Shown here in pieces: positions 1-7,242 of a stretch of 64,000 nt of DNA. Position 1 is the first letter of the stretch. Each line of letters begins with the position of its first letter. The stretch covers positions 124,001 through 188,000 of the forward strand of contig CAYLMK010000011.1 of the NCBI GenBank assembly GCA_964384945.1. Direction: 5' to 3'. Under the pieces are notes generated by a model. The model searched no databases and was not told the DNA's origin. It was given only the letters and a program-made list of their open reading frames with translations. This stretch comes from S015-6 sp964384945 (GTDB lineage: Bacteria; Desulfobacterota; DSWW01). A program made the position numbers and the translations under genes.

Positions 1-252
1 TTCGAACGAAAGCAGACGCAAGCCGGCCTCCTCCGGAGGGCCGGGCGTCTCCGGCGCGAACATATCGTCCCGCTCGGACAGGAGATGATGCAGCACGGCC
101 GGATCGAGGCCCGGAATCTCGCGCAGCCTCCCGCGGGAGGCCGCGAGGATCGACTCCGGCGTCCCGAAGGCCTGGAAGAGGGCCTTTGTCGGAAAGCGGT
201 TGCAGGCGAGGGCGGCTCTTGCGAGCTTGAAACGGGCGACCCGGGGATTCAA
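1..252 (-). CDS. dprA: DNA-processing protein DprA, N-terminal fragment
   Basis: DprA loads RecA onto incoming single-stranded DNA during natural transformation. Only the first 84 residues lie in the window; the Rossmann core is beyond base 1. The visible part has the helix-hairpin-like N-terminal region of the family, with the stretches FQAFGTPESILAA and LREIPGLDPAV, and ends in the segment that normally leads into the DPDYP motif (EAGLRLLSFE). I place the start at a TTG (252-250) after a GAAGAG stretch, 22 bases past the stop of the LysM gene, with which it is probably co-transcribed. LysM-dprA is a recurrent pair in Deltaproteobacteria (from memory). The family call is good; the start is less sure. 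Confidence 0.78.
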   Translation of the reverse strand, partial: MNPRVARFKLARAALACNRFPTKALFQAFGTPESILAASRGRLREIPGLDPAVLHHLLSERDDMFAPETPGPPEEAGLRLLSFE

Positions 253-274
253 CGAACGTGCTCTTCGGACGCTT

Positions 275-1333
275 CTATTCGGTCCGGGCCAGGACACGGT
301 ATCCGGCGGACAACGGGCCCTGACAGTTCGTCACCATGGCGGTGGAGGTCCCCCTTTCCGCATGAATCACCACCAGGACGGCCATTCTCGTATCGGGCAG
401 GGTCAGGCTTCCCATTCCGGAGGGGTTCTTCACTTTCCTGACCGGTTCGAGCACCCAGAAGGTGTCTCCCACCTCGACGCCCGCCTCGATGCCCCTGTCG
501 ATGAAGACTACGTCGTATTCGGCCAGCAAGTCATCCGTCGTGAGCCCGGCCACGATGCAGCCTTCGATTTCCGTCTTGGCGGGGTTCGAAAGGATCTCCT
601 TGGGAGGGGGTCCGCCCCTGCGGACGAGGTCGCCCGCCTCGACGGCATCCTGCGAGGCGACGATGATGCCGCGGGCCACCCCGTCCTGCGGATGCCCCAC
701 GGCCATGGCATATCCCATGATTCCGTACAGGGTGCCCATGTTCTCGGCCGTTTGCGGATGCCGGATCTTGCGGAGCGCCCTGAGAATCTGATAGGGGCCC
801 TCGTAGGCCGCATCCGCCGGATCCGGAAGCTCAAGGAAAACCTCGTCCCCCTGGGAAAGCAGGATCTTCTCGTCCCGGGCGGCGAGCACCTTTCCCGCCT
901 CACCGGCGGCATCCCCGGTCAGGAGCGCCGTGTCGGCGATCCGCCTCGAGATGTAGAGCGTCGAGACCGAGGGGACGGCGGACGGAGCGGGTTGCACCTC
1001 GGGAGGCGCTGCGGCCCCCGGCAAGGATGCCACATCCGCAAGATACCGGTCCGCGATCGATGCGAGATAGATCGGGTCGCCCGGATAGATCCAGTGGGGG
1101 TTCAAAATATGCTGGTTGTAACTCCAAACGACGGGCCACAGGAAAGGATCCGCATAGAATCGGCTTGTAATATCCCAGAGCGTGTCGCCCTGGCGGACGA
1201 TATAGTAGGCGCCCGTTTCCGGGAGGGCCTCCTTCGCCGTCACCCTGTCCAGCGCCAGGATCCCGAACAGGCAAAGGGCGAGAATCGATGCGGAAGCGAG
1301 CGATACGAGCATCCTTCTACTCTTTGGGTTCAT
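275..1333 (-). CDS. LysM-domain exported protein
   Basis: This 352-residue protein probably binds peptidoglycan in the envelope. Residues about 10-30 form a hydrophobic signal or anchor segment after a basic start. A LysM domain at about residues 43-90 shows the typical YIVRQGDTLWDI opening and an N-P-x-x-I-Y-P-G-D-x-I-Y ending. The remaining 250 residues are beta-rich with no motif I recognise and resemble the long C-terminal parts of deltaproteobacterial LysM proteins that precede dprA. A GAAAGGGG Shine-Dalgarno precedes the ATG. A promoter and a perfect palindrome lie just upstream. Substrate and role are unknown. Confidence 0.88.
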   Translation of the reverse strand: MNPKSRRMLVSLASASILALCLFGILALDRVTAKEALPETGAYYIVRQGDTLWDITSRFYADPFLWPVVWSYNQHILNPHWIYPGDPIYLASIADRYLADVASLPGAAAPPEVQPAPSAVPSVSTLYISRRIADTALLTGDAAGEAGKVLAARDEKILLSQGDEVFLELPDPADAAYEGPYQILRALRKIRHPQTAENMGTLYGIMGYAMAVGHPQDGVARGIIVASQDAVEAGDLVRRGGPPPKEILSNPAKTEIEGCIVAGLTTDDLLAEYDVVFIDRGIEAGVEVGDTFWVLEPVRKVKNPSGMGSLTLPDTRMAVLVVIHAERGTSTAMVTNCQGPLSAGYRVLARTE

Positions 1334-1392
1334 TTTCGTGCACCCCTTTCTTGTTCCCGATGGATTGGGTTGCGCGCTTCGAGGATGAGCCC

Positions 1393-1421
1393 TTCCTACT
1401 CGTTCGGCAAAAACAGGTCAA
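1393..1421 (-). promoter_or_regulatory. Probable sigma-70 promoter of the LysM-dprA unit
   Basis: On the minus strand TTGACC (1421-1416) is followed after 17 bases by TAGGAA (1398-1393). It is oriented into the LysM gene, whose start is 60 bases further on. The -10 match is weak. The -35 overlaps the palindrome at 1420-1435. Confidence 0.4.
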
Positions 1422-1435
1422 TTCTGAACAGAATT
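1420..1435. promoter_or_regulatory. 16-bp perfect palindrome, candidate operator
   Basis: AATTCTG-AA-CAGAATT is a perfect inverted repeat with 7-base arms and a 2-base centre. It overlaps the -35 element of the promoter that reads into the LysM-dprA genes, the position where a dimeric regulator would block or guide polymerase. The binding protein is unknown. Confidence 0.4.
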
Positions 1436-1463
1436 CCTCACGAAGCAAATCAAGCCGAAGCGT

Positions 1464-2078
1464 CTAGAAACCGGAATTCACTCCCCTTGTAGCCGGGCCC
1501 GCCCCCAGGGCGCAAGTATGCAAAATATGTGCCCATTTCGACATTTCCCAGTCTCCCATTCCGATCACCTTGCTGCACACCCGCCCCTGCGGATCCAAAA
1601 CATACGTTTCCGGAAAGCGAAATGTCCCGAACTGCCTGGCAAGGGATCCACCCGGGTCCAGGTAGACGGGAATCGCCGCGCCCCAGGAGCGGAGAAAGTC
1701 CCCGATCTTCTCGGGAGGCTCGTTGTCCACGCACACGGCAAGAAGCGCGTATGCGTTCTTGTCGAGCCCATCGACGAACCGCATCAGCCCCGGCAGTTCC
1801 ACAAGGCAGGGCGGGCACCAGGTGGCCCAAAAATGAAGAAAGACCAGCTTGCCTCGAAGCCCCTCGAGCGAGACGGCTCCCCCCTTCAGGTCCGCGAGAA
1901 CGAAATCGGGCGCCTTCTGGCCGACCTGAACGGGTCGGCCGCATTGCAGCAGGAGGAAGGCGGCCAGGACACACCCCGCCCCGCTCGTCGTCCCGAGCCT
2001 CCCGTGCGCGGTCCGCGCCGGACCGCGTCTCGGGCGCGCAGCCCTCGGGCCTTCCCCGCCGCAGGCGGCTCGGTCCAT
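1464..2078 (-). CDS. TlpA/ResA-type membrane-anchored thioredoxin-fold protein
   Basis: A 204-residue thiol-disulfide oxidoreductase of the TlpA/ResA type. Such proteins act on the outer face of the inner membrane, reducing cysteines for example during cytochrome c maturation. A basic N-terminus and a short hydrophobic run ending LLLQC may be a signal or a poor lipobox (Q before C is not canonical). The AhpC/TSA-thioredoxin core follows, with APDF and the catalytic WATWCPPC, then the cis-proline-region FPETYVLDPQG. The ATG at 2078 has GGGGA just upstream. Longer in-frame starts would overlap the divergent CBS gene, so I reject them. Its partner is not visible here. Confidence 0.83.
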   Translation of the reverse strand: MDRAACGGEGPRAARPRRGPARTAHGRLGTTSGAGCVLAAFLLLQCGRPVQVGQKAPDFVLADLKGGAVSLEGLRGKLVFLHFWATWCPPCLVELPGLMRFVDGLDKNAYALLAVCVDNEPPEKIGDFLRSWGAAIPVYLDPGGSLARQFGTFRFPETYVLDPQGRVCSKVIGMGDWEMSKWAHILHTCALGAGPATRGVNSGF

Positions 2079-2121
2079 CGTTCCCCGCACAAGCGTCCCT
2101 TTCACGCCACTCGGATCTTCA

Positions 2122-2150
2122 TTGCATTCGGCCCGAGAATCGGTTATGAA
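2122..2150 (+). promoter_or_regulatory. Sigma-70 promoter of the CBS-pair gene
   Basis: TTGCAT (2122-2127), a 17-base spacer and TATGAA (2145-2150) point into the CBS gene. The -10 contains the first possible in-frame ATG (2150), so transcription begins after it. That supports the downstream TTG start at 2198. Confidence 0.55.
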
Positions 2151-2197
2151 TGCACCTGTTAGAAACCCGCGGCCACGACCCGAAGGGAGGCCTCGCA

Positions 2198-2830
2198 TTG
2201 ACCGTCGCGAGATGGATGTCCGGCAACGTGATCACCATCAATCAGGCCGACCCCGTCTCGCTCGCCTTCGAACTGCTGCTGACGAACGATATCCGGCACC
2301 TTCCCGTCCTTTCCCGCAACAGGCTTGTCGGCATACTCACCGACCGCGACATGCACGAGGCCTTGATTCCCTCCGACCCGGCGAACGCCCAGAGAAGCAT
2401 GTATCAGACAGTGAAAAATATCAAGGCAAGGGACATCATGACGCCGAACCCGATTACCATCGGGCCCGAAGCACCCTTGGAGCGGGCCGCGCGCCTCTTT
2501 CTCGACAGAAAGATCGACTGCCTGCCGGTGAAGGATGCAAAGGGCAGGCTCGTCGGCATCCTGACGTCGACCGACATCCTGAAGGCGTTCCTGGAACTGA
2601 GAGGGATGCTGGGAGGAATACGGAAAATCGACATCCTCATGGACGGCAAGGAGACCGACGATGTCCTGCTCGTTCTTCGCACCCAGCAGGTGTCGGTCGT
2701 CAGCATCGGAATCACGCCCTCGGAGGACCTGAAAGGGACCGTCTTTTCCTTCCGCGTCAAGGATGCGAACCTGGAAAGACTCCGATCGATCCTGCGCAAG
2801 AAGGGCTACTCGGTCCTGCCTGAAGACTGA
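2198..2830 (+). CDS. CBS-domain pair protein with C-terminal ACT-like region
   Basis: About 210 residues. Two CBS motifs (residues about 5-60 and 80-140) contain the repeated pattern HLPVLSRNRLVGILTDRD and CLPVKDAKGRLVGILTSTD. They form a Bateman module that usually binds adenine nucleotides. The last 60 residues look like an ACT-type ligand-binding fold. I choose the TTG at 2198 because GAAGGGAGG lies 7 bases upstream, the protein then begins TVARWMSGNVITI as this family does, and the promoter overlaps the earlier ATG. It is a stand-alone gene divergent from the thioredoxin-fold gene. Its target is unknown. Confidence 0.87.
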   Translation: MTVARWMSGNVITINQADPVSLAFELLLTNDIRHLPVLSRNRLVGILTDRDMHEALIPSDPANAQRSMYQTVKNIKARDIMTPNPITIGPEAPLERAARLFLDRKIDCLPVKDAKGRLVGILTSTDILKAFLELRGMLGGIRKIDILMDGKETDDVLLVLRTQQVSVVSIGITPSEDLKGTVFSFRVKDANLERLRSILRKKGYSVLPED

Positions 2831-2875
2831 CCCGGATGCAAAGCGCACAGGGAGTTCGCGACAGGCAAGCGAGCC

Positions 2876-2903
2876 TTGACAGCAACTTCTTTTTTCATGT
2901 AAC
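2876..2903 (+). promoter_or_regulatory. Possible promoter upstream of the zinc-ribbon gene and metG
   Basis: A perfect TTGACA (2876-2881) is followed after 16 bases by TGTAAC, a weak -10. It sits in a short T-rich stretch between the CBS gene and the small zinc-ribbon gene and faces them. Confidence 0.35.
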
Positions 2904-2976
2904 TGACCCGGCAGGCTGACGATCAGGAGAGCAATGGAAGGAGGGGAGGCGAGCCATGGAAGGAGGGATCAGGCCC

Positions 2977-3162
2977 ATGGAGTTTCCGAAGTGCCGGAAG
3001 TGCAATCAAGGCGTCCTTGTCCCCCTGTCCGATTTCGGGCAGGATGGTGCGCCGATCCTCTACAAGGCCTGGGTGTGTACGGATCCCGAGTGTGGATTTC
3101 ACATCCGAATAGACCGGGGAGAAATCAGCATCGGAAGGTCGATCCGGCCTTCCACGCGCTAG
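2977..3162 (+). CDS. Small zinc-ribbon protein of unknown function
   Basis: A 61-residue protein with two CxxC-like pairs, KCRKCN near the start and a second pair formed by VCTDPEC about 30 residues later. This arrangement suits one structural zinc ion. The rest is short beta strands, with no enzyme motif. The ATG at 2977 is preceded by a strong AAGGAGGGA at good spacing. An ATG at 2956 in the same frame, with GGAGG upstream, is also possible and would add 7 residues. It lies 174 bases before metG and may share its promoter. I cannot assign a role. Confidence 0.65.
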   Translation: MEFPKCRKCNQGVLVPLSDFGQDGAPILYKAWVCTDPECGFHIRIDRGEISIGRSIRPSTR

Positions 3163-3336
3163 CGAGTCCTCGCCTCGACCCCTCAAGCCTGCGGGGAGGA
3201 AGGCGATCCGAGGGGGGGGGTGGCCCACGGGTGATTCAGGTGGACGACGACCGGGCATGACCCATTTCCCAGCTCCCCTTGCCCTGAATGTACGTTTCGA
3301 ACGAGCACCGAGAAAAGTTGTGGAGGGAGTGGTCCC

Positions 3337-5268
3337 ATGCCGGGGACGAAAACCTATTTCCTGACGACCGCGATCGACTATGTGAACAACCTGCCACACA
3401 TCGGAACGGCCTATGAGAAGATCTGTGCCGACGTGCTCGCCCGGTTCAAGCGCCTGGAGGGGAATCCCGTGTTCTTCCTCATGGGCAACGACGAGCACAG
3501 CATCAATGTGAAGCGGGAGGCACAGGCGAGGGGGCTGGAGCCGCATGCCTACTGCGACCGGATGGCGGATCAGTTCCGGGACATCTGGAAGAGGCTCGAG
3601 ATCTCCCACGACGCCTTCATTCGCACCACGGAAGAGAGGCACATCCGGGCGGTGAGCAGGCTTTTTGAGCGGATCTACGACAACGGAGACATCTACCCAT
3701 CCAAATACACCGGCCTCTACTGTGAATCCTGCGAGACCTTCTATCGGGAGAAGGACCTTGCCGAGGGGAAATGCCCCCATCACGGAACCGAGCCGAAATG
3801 GATCGAAGAGGACAACTACTTCTTCGCCCTTTCCCGCTACACGGAGCGGGTGACGAAGATCATCGAGGAAGGAAGGCTTCTCGTTCTGCCCGAGGTCCGG
3901 AAGAACGAAATCCTGAACGTCCTGCGAGGCGGGCTGGAGGACATCAGCATTTCACGCTCCTCCTTCGACTGGGGGATCCCCCTGCCGATCCATCCCCACC
4001 ATGTGATCTATGTGTGGTTCGACGCGCTGATCAACTACATCTCCGCCGTCGGCTTCGGCTGGGACGAAGACCTTTTCGGTCAGTTCTGGCCCGCCGACAT
4101 GCATGTGATCGGCAAGGACATCACCCGGTTTCACTGCATCATTTGGCCCGCCATGCTTCTGTCCGCCGGTCTCGATGTGCCGCGCATGGTCTTTGCCCAT
4201 GGCTTCGTGTTCCTGAAGGGCGAGAAGATGAGCAAGACCCTGGGCAACGTCGTCACCCCCATGGACATCATCGACGTGTACGGCCCCGACGCGCTGCGGT
4301 ACTATCTGCTTCGAGACAGCAGCTTCGGCAATGACGGCAACTTCACGTGGGAGAACTTCCTGGAGCGGTACAACGGGGAGCTTGCCAACGATTTCGGCAA
4401 CCTCCTCCAGCGAGTCCTCACCATGATCCGACGCTACCGCTCGGGAACGATCGCAGCCGGCCACACGCTCGAACCGGAAGACGAGGCGCTCCGGAAGGAC
4501 TGCCTGGCCCTTTTCCCGGATGTCCGGGGCTTCCTGGATCCCGCCAGGGGAGACATTGACTTTCACCTTGCCCTGGCCCGAATATGGGAAACGGTCCGCC
4601 GCACCAACCAGTATATTGATCGTACAGCTCCCTGGAACCTCCACAAGAACGGCTCCGATGAGCGGCTGGACACGGTGCTTTTCTGCGCCGCCGAGTCGCT
4701 GCGGATCATCGGAACGGTTCTCTTTCCCTTTCTGCCCAATGCCGCAAGGGGGCTGTTCGAACAGCTGGGTCTGTCGGAACGCCCGGACAAGGTCCCCCTC
4801 GGCGCAGCCACTGCGTGGGGGCGGATCCCGCCGGGAACGAAGGTGAGCAAGCCCACGCCTCTGTTCCCGCGGATCGTGGCCGAGACGGAAGCATCCGAGG
4901 CAACCGGCGCTCCGAAACCGGACGCCGGGTCGGAGGCGAAGACCGACAGGACGGTCACCATCGACGAATTCGACAGGCTGGATCTCCGAGCCGCCAGGGT
5001 TCTCGATGCGGAGCGTGTCGAGGGCACAGACAGGCTTCTGAAGCTCACCGTGGATGTCGGCGAGACCCGGACGCTCGTGGCCTCCATCGGCAGGGCCTTT
5101 TCCCCCGAGGAAATCCGGGGGCGGATCGTGGTGGTGGTCGCCAATCTGAAGCCCGTGCGGATCCACGGGATCTTGTCGGAAGGCATGCTTCTGGCTGCCG
5201 GCACAGACAACGATCTTGCCCTGGTGACCCTGTCCGGGGAGGCGGCTCCCGGCGAGAAGATTCGCTGA
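3337..5268 (+). CDS. metG: Methionine--tRNA ligase with C-terminal tRNA-binding domain
   Basis: Charges tRNA-Met with methionine using ATP in the cytoplasm. The class I HIGH element reads PHIGTAYE near residue 21, and KMSKTLGN lies near residue 297. The zinc knuckle is C-x2-C followed by CPHHG, the CCCH variant also seen in the Thermus-like branch. After the anticodon-binding helices, residues about 545-643 form an EMAP/Trbp111-like OB fold (FDRLDLRAARVLDAERVEG) that increases tRNA affinity and supports dimerisation. The length (643) is normal for the two-domain type. GGAGGGAG precedes the ATG. Confidence 0.97.
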   Translation: MPGTKTYFLTTAIDYVNNLPHIGTAYEKICADVLARFKRLEGNPVFFLMGNDEHSINVKREAQARGLEPHAYCDRMADQFRDIWKRLEISHDAFIRTTEERHIRAVSRLFERIYDNGDIYPSKYTGLYCESCETFYREKDLAEGKCPHHGTEPKWIEEDNYFFALSRYTERVTKIIEEGRLLVLPEVRKNEILNVLRGGLEDISISRSSFDWGIPLPIHPHHVIYVWFDALINYISAVGFGWDEDLFGQFWPADMHVIGKDITRFHCIIWPAMLLSAGLDVPRMVFAHGFVFLKGEKMSKTLGNVVTPMDIIDVYGPDALRYYLLRDSSFGNDGNFTWENFLERYNGELANDFGNLLQRVLTMIRRYRSGTIAAGHTLEPEDEALRKDCLALFPDVRGFLDPARGDIDFHLALARIWETVRRTNQYIDRTAPWNLHKNGSDERLDTVLFCAAESLRIIGTVLFPFLPNAARGLFEQLGLSERPDKVPLGAATAWGRIPPGTKVSKPTPLFPRIVAETEASEATGAPKPDAGSEAKTDRTVTIDEFDRLDLRAARVLDAERVEGTDRLLKLTVDVGETRTLVASIGRAFSPEEIRGRIVVVVANLKPVRIHGILSEGMLLAAGTDNDLALVTLSGEAAPGEKIR

Positions 5269-5351
5269 CCGCACGTGGGGCGGAAAAACGGATCGGGCCC
5301 TTCCGGAAACAGGGCTTGTGCGGAACCCATTCCCCTCTTGCGGAGGACAAC

Positions 5352-5873
5352 ATGAGAACGACGCGTGCATTTCTGCCAGGGTGTGCGTGGGCCGCCCTCA
5401 TCTTCTTCCTCTCGAGCCTTCTGGCTCCGGAGGAGGCCTTGAGTTTCGACACCGATGCCCTGAAGACGGCCGGGATTGTCTCGGGCATCACGCTCGGAGT
5501 TGCGCTGATCATCGTGCTTGTGGTGGGAACCGTGCGCGATGCAAAGAAAGACAAGCGCGATGAACCGGAAGAGGAGGATGTCTGGTCCGGGAGCCCGGTG
5601 CTCAAGACCCTGGGCTTCAGGCACTGGGAGCATCCCCTCTTCGCGCCGTCCCCTCAGCCGGAAGAAGCGCCCGGCACGTTCTGCAGCCCCACGCGATCCC
5701 CCTTGCGAACCGCATGCCGGGCGGCAAATCCTGCCGGAACCTCGATCACGTACTTGGACGGAGAGTGCGGCGCATACCGTGGACAGGGCTCCATCGGGCA
5801 GGGCGGGACGCTTTCGAACAGGTCCACCACGACGCCCTGTTCGGAAAGGAACAAGATATCCAGGGAGAGGTAG
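5352..5873 (+). CDS. Small membrane protein of unknown function
   Basis: A GGAGG five bases before the ATG supports this start. The protein (173 residues) has a signal-peptide-like N-terminus (residues about 10-30), a second hydrophobic span (about 41-60, GVALIIVLVVGTV) and a charged linker rich in K, D and E. From about residue 100 the reading frame runs antisense to the end of the DUF192 gene on the other strand, giving a 220-base convergent overlap. That tail has the composition of a shadow frame, so the functional part is probably the first 95-100 residues. No family is recognised. Confidence 0.5.
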   Translation: MRTTRAFLPGCAWAALIFFLSSLLAPEEALSFDTDALKTAGIVSGITLGVALIIVLVVGTVRDAKKDKRDEPEEEDVWSGSPVLKTLGFRHWEHPLFAPSPQPEEAPGTFCSPTRSPLRTACRAANPAGTSITYLDGECGAYRGQGSIGQGGTLSNRSTTTPCSERNKISRER

Positions 5874-6169
5874 GTGTTCTTCATCCAGAATGCGGGCTTG
5901 CCGGGCTGCTCGAAGATGAAGAGCATGCCCCGGTTCTCCGGCAGCCGGCTCCGAAACATCAACCCCCGGTTCCGTTCCCGCTCGCTTGCGGCAACCTCGA
6001 GAAGGACCCGCTTGGGCCCGCGGGCGGTCGAGAAGACGGCCGAGGCCTCCCCGCCCGAGCAGCCGAACAGAAGCATCCAGACCAGAAGACAGTCCACACG
6101 GCGCAAGGGCGCGCCAGAAAACGGCCGAAAACCCCGAACCGCGAGGCTCTGCACCCGGTCTAACCGCAT
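5654..6169 (-). CDS. DUF192-family lipoprotein
   Basis: A 171-residue protein of the DUF192 family, small exported beta-rich proteins of unclear role that often lie near secretion genes. The diagnostic pattern is present: RNRGLMFRSRLPENRGMLF, FWMKNTYLSLDILFL and a C-terminal VIEVPAG near HAVRKGD. A basic N-terminus, a hydrophobic stretch and LLFGC form a plausible lipobox at about residues 32-37. It stands divergent to gspC. A second DUF192 gene is in the Tad locus (28510-28992), so this window has one beside each secretin machine. Confidence 0.85.
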   Translation of the reverse strand: MRLDRVQSLAVRGFRPFSGAPLRRVDCLLVWMLLFGCSGGEASAVFSTARGPKRVLLEVAASERERNRGLMFRSRLPENRGMLFIFEQPGKPAFWMKNTYLSLDILFLSEQGVVVDLFESVPPCPMEPCPRYAPHSPSKYVIEVPAGFAARHAVRKGDRVGLQNVPGASSG

Positions 6170-6193
6170 CGAACCCCCGAAAAGAAGAACGCT

Positions 6194-6223
6194 TGCATTT
6201 CCGTATGCACCTTATCTATAATT
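6194..6223 (+). promoter_or_regulatory. Sigma-70 promoter of the gsp operon
   Basis: TTGCAT (6194-6199), an 18-base spacer and a perfect TATAAT (6218-6223) lie 87 bases before gspC in an A+T-richer interval. This is one of the strongest -10 elements in the window. Confidence 0.6.
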
Positions 6224-6309
6224 GCACATCAAATCTCTTTCAAAATAGAGGCGTTTCAAGTAATAGGCGATAAACTTCTCAAACAATTTCGGCCTACGTC
6301 TTCTCTGCC

Positions 6310-7212
6310 ATGTGGAAAAAGTACCTCTGGATCAAGAATCTTGTTTTCTTGTGCTTATCTGCCTACCTCCTATCGAAGATAGGCAATACGCTCTTGCTGG
6401 CCAGTCTGCCCTCCCCGGAACCCGCCCTGAACCAACGCGCCGGTGACGGCCTGGTCGAGCGCAGGGCGCCCGGCAAGAAATCCATGCGCCTGTACGCAGC
6501 CATTTCCAAGAGGAACGTCTTCAACAGCGCCCACACGGAAGACGCGGAAGGCGGCAAGGCCGATCAGGCCATGAAAAGCACCGCCCCGCTGAAGAAAACG
6601 GACCTAAATGTCGAGCTGATCGGCACGGTGGTGGGCGCCCCCGAGCAGTCGTTCGCCATTATAGAGGATCGCCAGAGCCGCACACAAGAACTCTACCAGA
6701 TCGACGACATGGTCCAGGATCAGGCCCGGGTTGTGTCCATCGCCCGCTGCAAGGTCGTCGTACTCAGGGGCGACTCGCAGGAGATCATCGAGTGCCTCCA
6801 GCCGGATGACAAGGGGCAGAAACGGGGCTCCCCTGTCCTCTATTCCGGGACAACCGAACGAGAGGGGGGCTTTGCGGTGAAGCAGACCTCCGACAACGAA
6901 TATGTGGTCGACGAGTCGGAGGTCCAGAATGCGCTTGCCAACATCAACCAATTGTTGACCCAGATCCGTGTGGTCCCGAACTTCCAGGACGGAAAGGCGG
7001 ACGGGTTCAAGGTGTTTGCCATCAAACCGGAAAGCATCTTTGCCAAGGTGGGCCTGCAAAACGGCGACGTGATCCGGAAGGTGAACAACAACGACATCAC
7101 CTCGCCGGAGAAGGCCTTTCAGTTGTTCCAGGAGCTTCGAAACGAGAAGGACTTCACGGTTGAAATCTCCCGGAGAGGACAGACGCAGTCCTTGAGTTAC
7201 GAGATCCGATAG
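6310..7212 (+). CDS. gspC: Type II secretion inner-membrane protein GspC
   Basis: GspC links the inner-membrane platform to the secretin in the periplasm. This 300-residue protein has one N-terminal membrane span (about 9-30), a homology region (about 60-150) including the AISKRNVFN motif, and a C-terminal PDZ domain (about 210-300) with VFAIKPESIFAKVGLQNGDV. The HR domain is expected to contact GspD domain N0, encoded next. No clear Shine-Dalgarno precedes the ATG. It is the first gene of the gspC-N operon, directly under a consensus promoter. Confidence 0.93.
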   Translation: MWKKYLWIKNLVFLCLSAYLLSKIGNTLLLASLPSPEPALNQRAGDGLVERRAPGKKSMRLYAAISKRNVFNSAHTEDAEGGKADQAMKSTAPLKKTDLNVELIGTVVGAPEQSFAIIEDRQSRTQELYQIDDMVQDQARVVSIARCKVVVLRGDSQEIIECLQPDDKGQKRGSPVLYSGTTEREGGFAVKQTSDNEYVVDESEVQNALANINQLLTQIRVVPNFQDGKADGFKVFAIKPESIFAKVGLQNGDVIRKVNNNDITSPEKAFQLFQELRNEKDFTVEISRRGQTQSLSYEIR

Positions 7213-7242
7213 CGGAAACCCCTCGAGCGCAGGGAGCCCCTG

